DNA of 64,000 nucleotides from Macrolepiota albuminosa. Taxonomy: Eukaryota > Basidiomycota > Agaricomycetes > Agaricales > Agaricaceae. Positions 1-10,983 of this stretch are shown piece by piece. The notes beneath the pieces were generated by a model, which worked only from the letters and a program-made list of their open reading frames with translations, was not told where the DNA came from and did not search any database. Location of the stretch: contig JAMWFC010000115.1 of NCBI GenBank assembly GCA_027475525.1, forward strand, positions 1,364,001-1,428,000, in the 5' to 3' direction. Each line of letters begins with the position of its first letter. The first letter of the stretch is position 1. Both the position numbers and the translations under genes were made by a program.

Positions 1-952
1 CCTTCTTAAAGCTATTGGATTGCGCCCATCCGACTTCATCATCGCGACTATACATTTTATAGGCAAAGGGAATTTGTTGGATATTGGAGACCGGAAGTAG
101 ACCAACCTATGCACAGAGCTTAGTCAAGCTGCACTGTACGTTGGCCAGAGCATACTTTGTGAATCATTCCAGCCAGACTTCTGGCGGTATACGCGCCTCT
201 CGAGAAGCCGAAAAGGCAAATGCGATCACCCGCATGGTCTAAGTAGAGACAGGCAAGTGATATATACAGGATGAACGGAAAGCACGACTCACAATTCTGC
301 ATGAGGAACTCGTACCCGTCTGGAATAACAGCCAATGTCAACAAGACGAGCAAGGAAGAAATCTGTGCTGACCCATAATATGTGCAGATAGGTCCCAAGC
401 AATGGCTTCATCGAGTACCTGACATAGCATGAATGTAGAGGACTCATAAACATCCATATAACCTGCCTTTGAAATCTTTGCTGCCATAGGTGTAGCTATT
501 TGACGTGAAGCGTAAGTGCCAATTCCAGCCTGTTAAATATAGGTCGTCAAGCGGTGATGGGCGCAAAGATAGAATACCTGGTAATAAACCATCTGTCTGG
601 TCCTGTCGTCCTTTTTTAGCATGGAAAACAACTCGACGATATTGGAATTCTGTGCTCATTCTAGCTATGGAATCAAGCTAGAGTGTAGTTAAGGACCTAC
701 GTCGGAGCTGAATCTATAAACACTAATCAGACAAATATCTAACTTTGAAGCTTGAATTACTCAATGGTCGCCTGTCCCATCGAAGCAAAGAACTAGAGTC
801 CGAACCATCGCCGGCGTCGCGGGTGGGATTGACCAAGGAAATCCTGCGTAGGTCACTTCCGGAGCGCCTGAAGTCGATGACTGAGGACTGCCAGTAACAG
901 TTGCGCTGACCAGAGTAGCAGCTGAGGCCTCTTGAACGTGGTTCTGCGACAT
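1..952 (-). CDS. DUF2235 (alpha/beta-hydrolase-like) protein, 5' part, runs off window
   Basis: Fungal DUF2235 protein, related to the catalytic domain of bacterial Tle1 phospholipase effectors; the fungal substrate is unknown. I read exons 952-765, 713-701 (13 nt), 649-578, 529-452, 418-373, 319-293, 238-156 and 106 to beyond 1. They join in one frame of about 204 residues. Seen: LVLCFDGTGD near the N-terminus, DNSNIVELFS, then GYEFLMQN and the nucleophile elbow ICLFGFSRGAYTARSLAGMI, all typical of the family. The C-terminal half lies outside the window. Oddity: the first intron would start with TT (CCA/TTGAGT) instead of GT, although the reading frame across it is exactly as expected for the family. 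This could be a splice-site mutation or a base error. Family assignment is sure; expression of an intact product is not. Confidence 0.85.
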
Positions 953-989
953 TACAAATGAGTATAGCTATTGAGAACGTATCAAGCCA

Positions 990-997
990 CTATATAA
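990..997 (-). promoter_or_regulatory. TATA-like box upstream of the DUF2235 gene
   Basis: An ATTATATA-type stretch on the minus strand lies about 40 bases upstream of the chosen ATG at 952. The position suits a fungal core promoter, but AT-rich hexamers are common by chance. Confidence 0.35.
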
Positions 998-999
998 TG

Positions 1000-2600
1000 G
1001 CATACCAATTGTATCATCCTTTTCAGATTCGTGACAATTGTTACCAACACGGGTGTTCATCTATGTAACTGATAGATTAGATGGGAGCTGAAACAGCCGA
1101 CAGATACGGGTGACAAAGTAGTAGCAGTGCTCCCAGGCTCGAAAAGAATGGGGCTGAGCTATTAGAACCTGAGAAAGTCTTCTCTAAGATCTTTGTTGGT
1201 CTCGACTTGCAACGCAATTCGTCGAACCCATTGAAGGTGATCAATGAAGAACATGTGTATATCATTTTCAGGAAATGCAAGCCTGTTACGTTGTTATAAC
1301 TATATTTATATTTGTAGACAGATTGTTACGCACGTGGCGGCTACACAAATTCCAAAACTGTGAGAAGATTGATTTCGTCGCAGGCCTGTCACTTTTCATT
1401 TCACGTTCAAAACAACTCTCCCATGTAAGATACTGAAGTCAGGGTGCCCAGGATCTCAAAAAAAAATTGCAACTCTTATAGAACGACATTCACTGCTAGA
1501 GGCTCATTTCTCCTCGCGCATGTATTTAGATGATTGTTCAAGCAAGGTCCTGACGTGATTCCAATGGAGCATTCTCGCATTACATTTGATGCGTCTCTGG
1601 GCAAACGCAAACCTTGTTTATGGACTATTGAGTCATTGTACTAGTCGTGGATCTTCAAACTTGGCATTAATTCGATTGCATCATTGGAAGAAATATCCTT
1701 TTTTTCAAGGAAAAGGAGACCAACGAGATGGTCCATTCAGTGTCTCTTTTTATATGCCCGTGCACACCTTTCATCTGAGTTAGCCTTTTTTAGTAGCTCA
1801 CCAATGTTTTGGCGGCCTAAAGCAGAAGGACTCAGTATGGATATTTTATTACAGAAAGGGGCCAACTTGAAGAGCTGTTACATGTGTGATCCAAAGTAAG
1901 CGCTCAGTTTACGCGTGTTCAAGTTTGTCTATGCATTGCTTTGCTATTGACCCTTCGATTTTCTAGCAGTGTGATAAATAAAGACTGATTCAAATCTGAT
2001 CCTGATCTGTTGCTGCGTTTCGGACGTCCCCCATCCCCAAGCTGGTTCTTAGTCTAATGACCGATCCACTTTAAAAAACGGATTTATTGTTTCTCCGATA
2101 ACAAACTTAGTGTGTCGTTGACTATAGCTCATCGAGTCAATCCATCCAGAACTTATCTCGTCGTCTGACTTGGGACAAAATATAGGCCCATGATATCAGT
2201 TGGAAGTCGAAAAGTATGGACTTCTCGAATAAACGTGCCGCTCACGAGTCAAGTCCTGTCTTTGGATCCGTATCTCGGGCAATCATGATATCCAGGAGGT
2301 TGTTGATTGCATCTAAATATAGAGCCTGGATACTGTCAGTCAGTCTTTCTTGCCCTGCCTTTCGAGCTTCGAGCTCATTATGAGCCCTTTCCCGTGCTAC
2401 TATAGATATTTCCTGTATAGAGAAACCAAGAGATTATTACTAGATCTTCATACGAAGTCATTTCAAAATACCAAGACATCTTCAGAGAATGCGTCACAGT
2501 CCGACTTCATCGTTTCGACAGAGTCTGCTAAAGCCTTTAATCTGACTGAGTCGAAGAATTTTGGATTGTACGCCTGAAGCTGTTTGCTTAGGATAGACAA
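1000..2600. other. Intergenic, no supported gene
   Basis: Open frames here (1077-1280 minus; 1586-1899 and 2350-2577 plus) have no recognisable domain, no convincing splice continuation and no family pattern. I see no RNA gene or repeat. The stretch separates the DUF2235 gene from the next candidate. Confidence 0.5.
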
Positions 2601-2639
2601 TTCTCCGGAGAGCCTGTAGCTGTATGTTTAAAGGGATAA

Positions 2640-2912
2640 TCAAGACAAGCATAAACTCCAACTCAACCTTCGGCCCCGCGCAGAATGTTGATTATACTCT
2701 TCCTTAGAGAGAAACGAAATGTTTGCCATGAGGAGCTCCTTTGCTTCTTTTAGGCTTCCCTTCGCTTTATCAATGCTTTCTTTTGCTGAAGAGAGGTCAA
2801 CAATAACTTCTTTGCTTTGGGTTTGAATTGCCATGGTTATGGTCACAATAAAGGATCCAATGCTTGTCAAGATACCGAGTGTTGCGAGACTGGCCATGAG
2901 TTGCAAAAAGAC
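2640..2912 (-). CDS. Hypothetical small membrane/coiled-coil ORF (partial exon)
   Basis: One open stretch of about 88 residues. It has a hydrophobic segment (residues ~4-28, starting LMASLATLGILTSIGSFIV) followed by a lysine/alanine/glutamate-rich helix (SAKESIDKAKGSLKEAKELL) that looks like a coiled coil. A 3' splice site (CTCAG) sits just upstream at 2913, so this may be the last exon of a longer gene whose 5' part I cannot resolve. The layout of a membrane helix followed by a charged helix recalls small fungal membrane proteins, but I do not recognise the family. It could also be chance. Confidence 0.3.
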   Translation of the reverse strand, partial: VFLQLMASLATLGILTSIGSFIVTITMAIQTQSKEVIVDLSSAKESIDKAKGSLKEAKELLMANISFLSKEEYNQHSARGRRLSWSLCLS

Positions 2913-3215
2913 CTGAGTGAATGTGCGTACGAGTAAAAGTTATACATTCCCTTGTTACTTTTTAACTCGCGCAGTGTGTAAGCGTCAGCCAAAGCTACCG
3001 TGGCAAACCTAAACAAGAAACACACTGAGGACAATTGTTGTGGACCAGCAAAACAAGCTTTATGGGAATAACTTGAATAAGGTTGCTGAGAGCGGCAAAA
3101 GACAAGAGAAAGAACAATTGAGTCGTTTACAACATATTGTCAGCCATGCGCCAGCGATCTGCTTTGTTTAAAATCATACATAGTATCCGAATTTCGAGAA
3201 GGTCAGTGTAACCCT

Positions 3216-4583
3216 ATGAATTCCACATCTTCTTCCCATTATCAACCATCCGTTGATGAAGGCGGACTTGGACCAGCAGAATATTTTTGGCGTGACCATT
3301 ACTACCACCTTCAGAAACACGGCTACACACTGCGAAAGCGATATCATCCAGATTGGATACCGTCTTGGTTAGCTTCGGACAGTACCAAGTCCTCTTCCGA
3401 GTGTGAAGATTATTGTATGATCGGATTTGTAAGAACACCTCCACTTTTCATCGTCTATCCATTGATCAGGACTGCAGTACGGCTGTATGCTGGATGCAAC
3501 CCGTCTTGATGGAACTGTTGTGGCCCTGAAACGACTTGAGATACCTCTTGGAATGAGAGAAATTATCATCGGCAAACGCTTCTGCTCTCCATCTGTCATG
3601 GTAGATCCCAGAAACCACTGCATACCTATACTTGATATAATCCCACCAAAGCCTGGGTCCAATGTCGCATTTATAGTAATGCCGCTCCTACGCACAATAT
3701 GGTTTTCACCCTTCGAGACAATTGGTGAGGCAGTGGAATTCATCCACCAAGCTTTTGAGGTACTTGATACCTGATGCAAGGCTCACCAATTATATGCTGA
3801 TTTTGTCGCATTTTTAGGGCATACAATTCATGCATGAGAACAACACGATTCACGGGTGAGACAGTATTATTTTAAAATGTCTTGTGCCACACTGACACCG
3901 TCGTCCTGCATAGGGACTTCAAGTTCAACAACATCATGGAGGACGGCCTTCATTTGTATGCCTTTCCACCACATCCATTCAAGCATGAAATGAGACGCGA
4001 CTTCACTAATCGTGCCCCTAAGCCTGTATCCCGTACCATTCAGCCCACAAAGTATTACCTTATAGATTTTGGGCTCTCTCATGATTTCACAGGAGAGGAT
4101 GGTCCTCATCTACTTGAAGCTCCATGGGGAGGACACAAGGGTGTTCCAGAACACCAAGGATCCAATCCCCCACCCTGTGATCCTTTCCCTGTAGATGTAT
4201 ACTGCCTTGGGAATCTCATCAACCGCCGTTTTCTTGATGTGTGCCATTCCCCTTGATTTCATCGCTGCGACAGTATTGTTAATTGTATTTTGATGTATTT
4301 CCAGGGTTTAGACGGAATAGTAGTCCCCAATCTGGGTTTCGAGTTCATGCGTGAGCTTGTGACAGACATGCTAGACAAGGATCCTCAGAAGCGACCGACC
4401 ATGGATGAAGTAGTTTCTCGTTTCGACACCATAGTGAAGGGGTTAAGTTGGTACAAACTTCGTTCGCCTGTCATTAAGGCAGATGCCCTAGAGCGGTGGG
4501 ATCTGTTTCGTTCACTTACTCACTGGACAAAACAGGTCTATCATATCTTACGAGGTTATCCTGCCATTCCAAGAATAAAATGA
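3216..4583 (+). CDS. Protein kinase-like protein (HGD-type, Agaricomycete-expanded), kinase 1
   Basis: Predicted 378-aa eukaryotic-type protein kinase. Exons 3216-3428, 3478-3759, 3818-3855, 3914-4238 and 4305-4583 join in frame with GT-AG introns. Seen: lysine of the N-lobe in VALKRL, catalytic loop HGDFKFNNIM in which the usual HRD arginine is glycine, the metal-binding DFG (YLIDFGLSH), and a PE motif (VPEHQ) after the activation segment. The C-lobe ends with RPTMDEVV as in many kinases. The intron falls inside the HGD codons. Basidiomycete genomes carry large families of such kinases with unknown targets. HGD kinases are non-RD kinases, often regulated without activation-loop phosphorylation. 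The second kinase at 44.3 kb shares the HGD feature and intron position but is otherwise quite different. Start chosen as the first ATG of the open first exon. Confidence 0.8.
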
Positions 4584-4599
4584 GTAGTTTAATTTGTAG

Positions 4600-5770
4600 T
4601 ACGGTTATTATCAGATCCTGTAGTCTCCTTAGTAAACGCCGCGGTGTGCTAGTAAAAAGTTAAAGTTAGTACGTAGAGTGACAAGTTGATGATAACATAC
4701 CTCAGTCGCAAGTAGGACTAGCTGGTGAAAACTCGGGTGCTAAAAACATTGTCATTTTTTGTTAGAAGTCCAAACTGATATACTAAGTATAGACCTAAGA
4801 ACAATAGTAAGTATTATTCCTCAGTCCGGTAGAAATGACTGATGATAGTGTTGAGATCTGTGGACAAAGCAATGCAAGTGCTATGATCAAAGAGACAAAC
4901 AAATGACCTTTTATACATATCACATACATCACACTCACGCAGATAAAGCGGAGAATATAGTATATATTACAATACTCTGTAGATGGCACCCTCAGTCGTT
5001 GCAACACAGACTGAGGATTGTGATACTTACTGGTATCTGTGATTTCTAGGTCCCACTGGTTCAGTTTCCAACAGATAGTAAGTATTATTCTAAGGTACAG
5101 TCAGTAATTTTGTATCTGGATGCAAGTATGAACAACTTACCCTCAAGCCGGTATAAATGGTGAGGCTTCTGTCTACAGTAGGTCTAATATATATGAGCAT
5201 GGGCCGTTGCTAGCACGGCAACCCACACACTTGCCCGATCCACGTATCGGAAATTTCCGAAGGTCACATGGTTGCCAAGAATTTGCGGTGCATTCGCAAC
5301 TCGCTTTCACCTTTTCCTTATTGTCCCTTGTTTTATCCTCTATTCTCCGCTCAAGATGCCATAGGTGAATAAGCCTCTCTATACGCTCCACAGTGTCGGT
5401 CTCGTCACATCCCAATCTATTGCTCTCGTATTTATGGAAACGTGCACACACGCGACGTTTGTGAGTCAGGTCTTGATGGACATAAATAACGATAGGAAGT
5501 GGGATTTGGATAGTTCAAGACGGAAGGAAACCCTCGGATACTTGTGACCTGGGAATGTTTTTTGCGCTTGCTCTTGCACCTACTATTGTGATTTATGTTC
5601 GGGACGAACATGGTCGATCTCTATGTCGCAAACCTTCGTATCTCTCTCTTGTAACTGATCAACTTAAAATCAGGTATAATAAATAGAGTTCTCACACCCT
5701 GGCTTATCTGGCTTATCTAGGCCTGTGAGGGCCGAGTCCAATTTAGTCTGGCTGTGGTCTTGGCACGCCT
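4600..5770. other. Intergenic with one doubtful cysteine-containing ORF
   Basis: Mostly featureless. A minus-strand open frame at 5173-5530 encodes a basic, cysteine-containing peptide (CECTANSWQPC... GKCVGCRASNGPC) that resembles a zinc-binding remnant, but it has no start context or partner exon I can defend. Short imperfect repeats around AAGTATTATTC occur at 4809-4818 and 5079-5088. Confidence 0.35.
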
Positions 5771-5779
5771 GGCTGCATG

Positions 5780-5787
5780 TATATAAG
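5780..5787 (+). promoter_or_regulatory. TATA box of POT paralogue 1
   Basis: TATATAAG lies 48 bases before the ATG at 5835, a normal distance for a basidiomycete core promoter with a short leader. Confidence 0.5.
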
Positions 5788-5834
5788 AATCACATATGAG
5801 GAAAAAAGACTAAACTAGCAACGGCCTGTCAAAC

Positions 5835-8382
5835 ATGACGAATGAACTAACCACCAAGGCGTCGAGCACCGACGAGAAGAGGTCGAGTATCGAAAAGGCA
5901 TGCAGAGTCTCGGAAGAGCATGGTGTCGACCTCGATGGTATCCACGATGGACTCCAGTTCCCAACGGATCAGGAGCGGGAGAGTTTGCGAAGAGTCCCCG
6001 ATTCTCTCCCCTGGAGCGCGTATCGTGAGCTACACCTAGTCCCCCCCCGGAGCGGGAGAGTTTGCGAAGAGTCCCCGATTCTCTCCCCTGGAGCGCGTAT
6101 CGTGAGCTACACCTAGTCCCCCCCCTCTCTCCCGGGCACTCATTGATAAACCATACCAGTCATTGCATTCGTCGAGTTGGCAGAACGGTTCTCGGTATCC
6201 TAACCTTGTCTGTGTCCGCTCGTAATGATACTGACAGACAGCATTGAACAGTTCTACGGTTCCTCGGTCGTCTTTGTCAGTTCTCTAGACGTGGACATTG
6301 GCTTCTCGGCTGAAATAGGACACTCCACAGACAAACTTCGTGCAGCAAAAACTCCCTCCAGGCTCACACACAGGCGCCGGGTTCACACACGGTCAATCGG
6401 GTGCCTTGGGTAAAGGACAGCGCGCCTCAACAGGTCTCACGACGTTCTACCAGTTCTGGTATGTCATCTGTAATCTCTATTTCTCCCGATTTTTGCGCCG
6501 TTGAGAGATTTACATGGCAGGTGCTTCGTCACGCCTTTGCTCGGCGCTTACATCGCTGATACGTACCTTGGTCGATTCAACACGATATGCATCGCAGTGG
6601 CGATCGCACTCCTTGGCCATATCATCCTCATTGTCTCGGCTGTTCCGGGTGTCATTGAGAAGACGGATGCGGCGTTGGTGGTGTTTGTTATAGCCCTTGT
6701 ATTGATGGGGCTAGGGACCGGCCTGTTTAAGAGTAATATTTCGCCATTGATTGCTGAACAGTACAGGCGCACTCGTTTGTTTGTCGTGTCCACGAAGAAG
6801 GGCGAGCGGGTGATAGTCGATCCTGTGATGACGATTTCGAGGGTCTACATGGTGAGTGGGCTTTTTTTAGAGGAAACGCCCAGCCTCATTTCACGGGGGA
6901 AACACATAGTATTTCTACTTTTTCATCAATATCGGTGCGCTTATTGGTCAGATTGGCATGACTTTTGCAGAAAAGGTGGTTATTTTTTTTTTGTTTTCCA
7001 ACTCTATGGGCGTTGAAAAGTTTATCTTTTCCTTTTTTTTGTCAGTATGTCGGGTTCTGGCTCGCGTACACGCTTCCGACGTTTGTATTCCTCTTATGCC
7101 CAATTGTGCTTTTCCTCGGTCGCAATCGCTATGTACGCTCCCCACCTACCGGGTCGATTCTCTCAACGGCTTTCCATCTGTGGAGACATGCCGCTAGAGG
7201 CAGATGGAGTATCAACCCCGTAAAAACGTACCGACAACTTACAGCACCTGATTTTTGGGAGAACGCCAAGCCCAGCAGGTACACTGGTGTAAAACCGAAA
7301 TGGATGGATTTTGATGACGAGTGGGTTGACGAGGTCAATCGCGGGCTGAAAGCATGTTCAGTGTTTTGTTGGTATCCCATCTACTGTGGGTTGCACGTTA
7401 TTTCCCTACCTTATATTTATTTTCTGACCCAGTTCGACACAGGGCTTACGTATAACCAGTTGAACAACAACCTGACTTCGCAGGCGGCGACGATGTCTAC
7501 GCATGGTCTGCCTAACGACGTGCTGTCGAATCTGGATCCCTTTGCCCTCATCATTTTCATCCCTATTTGTGATGTCATTGTATGTGTTTTCCCGATGATT
7601 TTTGGTGAAACTAGTTTTAATGCAAGGCGTAAAGATCTATCCGGCGCTTCGCCGTGGTGGACTGGACTTTAGCGCACTCAGGAAGATTACTGGAGGATTT
7701 TTCGCCGGATCCGCAGCTATGATCTGGGCAGCAGGTATTTAGCAAATCTGGATGTAAACGAATTCTAACTCTGTCAATTCAGTTGTTCAGCATTATGTTT
7801 ACAAGGTAAAGTTTGTAGTGCCAGAGGGAATGTCGAAGGTGACGATGAGGTTCTAGACAAATCCTTGCCACTATTCAGCTGCAACCTGTGTCGACGTAGA
7901 CGGAAATGTTCTCGTCTCTCCGCTGAACGTCTGGATTCAGACGGGATCGTGAGTACCATTTTTGTTTTATCCTTAACTTAAGCAGACTTACGGTTGTAGG
8001 TATGTTCTCATTGCTTTCAGCGAAATCTTTGCGTCAATCACTGGATTAGAGTACGCGTTCACCAAAGCACCCAGAAACATGCGCTCGCTTGTGATGGCTG
8101 TTTACCTCTTCACCTCGGCTATTTCCGCCGCTCTTGGCGAGGCATTTGTCTGTACGTTCTTTTCAAATCACCTTAGTTGTTAACCGTAAGGGCTGACGAG
8201 GATATCGTTGTAACGTAGCACTGTCATCTGACCCGCTGTTGGTGTGGAATTATGGCACTATGGCAGTTCTTGCTGCAATTACGGGGACGATATTCTGGTT
8301 GCATGTGCGTAAGCTTGACGCACAGGAAGACGAACTTAACAACTTGACCGTACAAGCCGATGGTGTTGTTACGACATCTTAA
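5835..8382 (+). CDS. POT/PTR2-family oligopeptide:proton symporter, paralogue 1
   Basis: Predicted 593-aa plasma-membrane transporter taking up di/tripeptides with protons. Thirteen exons: 5835-6024, 6160-6194, 6252-6275, 6331-6458, 6521-6851, 6910-6975, 7046-7385, 7443-7579, 7635-7734, 7783-7805, 7857-7948, 8000-8151, 8219-8382. Lengths sum to 1782 nt and all phases agree. Seen: the POT motif ELAERFSFYG (ExxERFxYYG, split over exons 2-3), the second PTR2 signature FYFFINIGALIG, many hydrophobic segments, and a typical length for the family. Exons 3 and 10 are only 24 and 23 nt. Exon 1's splice donor lies inside a 77-bp tandem duplication that only lengthens intron 1 if the first donor is used. 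The inverted paralogue at 10984-15291 has the same exon lengths throughout the core. Confidence 0.92.
5972..6125. repeat. 77-bp tandem duplication 1 (exact)
   Basis: Copies 5972-6048 and 6049-6125 are identical. They include the end of POT exon 1 and its splice donor. Probably an assembly joint (see findings). Confidence 0.95.
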
Positions 8383-8689
8383 ATGCCCGGTTTATTGTGT
8401 TCTCGTTTGTAATACACACTTAAGCACTTGTACAGTAGCTGACAGCTTGGACCCTTCTTGGGACATCTTCGGGGTGTGCCGAGATATCTATCACAAGAAA
8501 TTCTGATGCAAACAATGTTGGTGTGTATATGCAAAGTAACGAATACTCAGGCCTATGGTCAGTCACACAATGAGCACGTGCCATTCCTGACCTGTCGAAG
8601 GAAGACGTCTCAGGCGCATTAGACGCTCCGTCGTTAGCTGCACTGCTACGCTGCAGGCCACGTTGCGTTTCATCCTCCTTCGCTACACC

Positions 8690-10581
8690 ATGCGTCAGCC
8701 TAACATCCACCGCCCTGAGCTGGTGAATTCAGCTCGGCGCCGGCTTAGTTTAATTTCCATATTCAACCACATCCCGTCCACCCCTCGAGCTATAGTGGAG
8801 TCCTCTACGATCTCTGCAACTCAGCCTTCATATTCGATACCTGCAGACATAATCCGCGAAATCGTCAATCTCTTGCCGCCCGCTGATGTTTTGAGCTTTA
8901 GCTTAACGGTTTGTGCTTGCTTCACATAGAGCAGGTGGGAGGAACTGATGTTCTGTCTGTTTAGTGTTCAACCATGCGCGATTTCTTATTCCCAGCTTTG
9001 TACCAATCTGTCTTCTTAGGATCGAGCAGACAATGCAGAGTTGCCCTGTTCATGTTGTCTAATCACCCAGAAATTTGCATGTATGTTCGAAGCTTGAGCG
9101 TACGACCTAATTATTACTTGGCCTGGCCAAAGCCAGACGAGGCGTTGGATGAAGAATGGGTTGCTGCAACAATTTCTCGGATGGCAAAACATTTCACATT
9201 GCTAGACACTTTTGACTGGGATGGTCTTGAAGCTCCTCCTGATACTATGTGGAATTCATTGCGGAGGTGGTATGTCCGCCCTCTGTTTTTACATGTCAGG
9301 AATCTGAATAAAAAACAGGTGCCCGAAACTGCAACATGTCTTTAGCAATGTTGGACTAAGACCGATCGACCCGGATAGCCAGGTAATGATCTGATCCTTT
9401 GATTCGTCCTCATCCTCATCCTCATCTTTGCCAGCTCTTCCAATTCTCTGATCTCAAAAGTTTTTCTTTGATTGTTCGATATGGCCTTCGAGGAACAGGT
9501 CAGACTCATTACATTGATTGAAGGACGTCTCTCATAATATCTTGAAGACCTTTTTGCCCTCCCAGAAACTCTTCCAACGAGTTTTTGGGATATGATCATC
9601 CATCGTTGTCCACACCTTGAGGAACTAGTTATCTGCAGTTTTTCTTCTTCAGCTCGTGTTTTCGATGTTCTTCCTATAACTGAAGCACGGTGGCCGAAAT
9701 TACGAACTTTGACTCTGGGTTCATTTGGCTATCAAGCCGACTTCTCACTGGGTGTAGCAGAAGAGATATCCTTCTTTAAATTTCTCGATAGCCACCCTAA
9801 GCTCAGCTATCTTCGTCTACAGTGGAACTTTAAACGGTGGATGTCTCCCTCTGATCTTCGATTTGAACTTTCTCCCAATGCCCTTCCTGAGTTGGGTGCC
9901 TTTTGGGGCATATATCAACAACTAGCCAAGCTTCCCAATCGCAGCTCTATTGAAACGTTAGATCTAACCTGCGAACCTCTTCACGAAAATCGATTGACTC
10001 AAATCTGCCCTTTACTACAATCACTCACGTCCCTGACCTCCCTGGACCTGTGGAGCCTCATGACAGGACAGGATAACACTCATCTGTTTTCATCTTTATT
10101 TTCGTCATGCCCCAAACTTACTGATTTCCACTACATGAGCACAACGAGTTTCCCAATTGTGAGTCTTTCCTTATTCTCAATGCGAATGATGCTAACGTCT
10201 GCTCGATAGAAAAGTTTGAAACAGCTTCTCTCTCAGTTGGATCGTCTTCCGGACCTTAAACGATTTTCTTTAACCAAGGGTCATCGATACACCGACGAGA
10301 ATATGCTCGATAGCGTGCTTTTGATCCTGAAGTATAAACCCACGCTAGAACAGATCAATATTCGATGGGCGCGGGAAAAAGCCCCTAATCACCTTAAACA
10401 GGAAGGGACATATGACATTACATCGATGGAAGACCGGCCTTCCTTCATTACAGTACATGAGCAAGGCATACCACTGGTGGGACGGCCGTTTGATCGTAAA
10501 TACAAATACATCCTTCGGTCGTCCGACGTGCCGTCGCTCAAGCAAAATCAGCTACTCCAGCTCTTACGCATTCGATCATAG
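8690..10581 (+). CDS. F-box / leucine-rich-repeat protein
   Basis: Predicted 543-aa F-box protein, presumed substrate adaptor of an SCF ubiquitin ligase (binds Skp1 through the F-box). Exons 8690-8908, 8965-9266, 9319-9382, 9435-9498, 9548-10158 and 10210-10581 join in frame to a stop at 10579. Seen: F-box helix IPADIIREIVNLLPPADVLSF followed, across intron 1, by CSTMRDFLFPALYQSV. Next come leucine-rich segments such as LRTLTLGSF, LSYLRLQW, IETLDLTCEPL and LTSLDLW, typical of the large basidiomycete F-box/LRR families. An upstream in-frame ATG at 8663 is possible; 8690 was preferred by context only. It sits between the two inverted POT paralogues with no obvious functional link. Target unknown. 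Confidence 0.82.
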
Positions 10582-10599
10582 AGTAAGTGTTTCGTCTCA

Positions 10600-10980
10600 T
10601 TCCAGCTTTCGTGGTCCACATGTCTTTTAGGGGTTGAGTTCTTTAGATACCCTGACCATGGATGCTAGGAGCCATGCTTTGTATCGCCTATCCTGCTCTT
10701 TATCGCGCTCTTGAATTCATTGCTCTGTATTAACTCTTTGTGCTATGTGCTATTGTAGTAAAGCTCGTTCCATTGTTAGTCTGTACGCCCGGGAAACTCT
10801 ACTTATGTATTTATCTACCGCTGAAAGTTGTTGTACTTTGATATCACAAGGATGTTGGATTATTGCTACCGAGGCTTGGCGCTCTGAGGAATAGACAAGG
10901 ATTGTTATTGAAAGGAATTACAGCTCCAAGTACTTACCATATCAACTACAAACTACCTTCCGGAAGACAAAAGTTCGTTT
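10600..10980. other. Intergenic between convergent F-box and POT2 genes
   Basis: About 380 bp between two gene 3' ends. It should hold both 3' UTRs. No clear terminator or further coding sequence seen. Confidence 0.5.
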
Positions 10981-10983
10981 ACT

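Noticed and set aside
5835..6247. Two overlapping ORFs with the same peptide in POT exon 1, suggesting a duplicated N-terminal domain
   Set aside because: They are produced by the 77-bp tandem copy; the second copy falls in intron 1 when the first donor is used.
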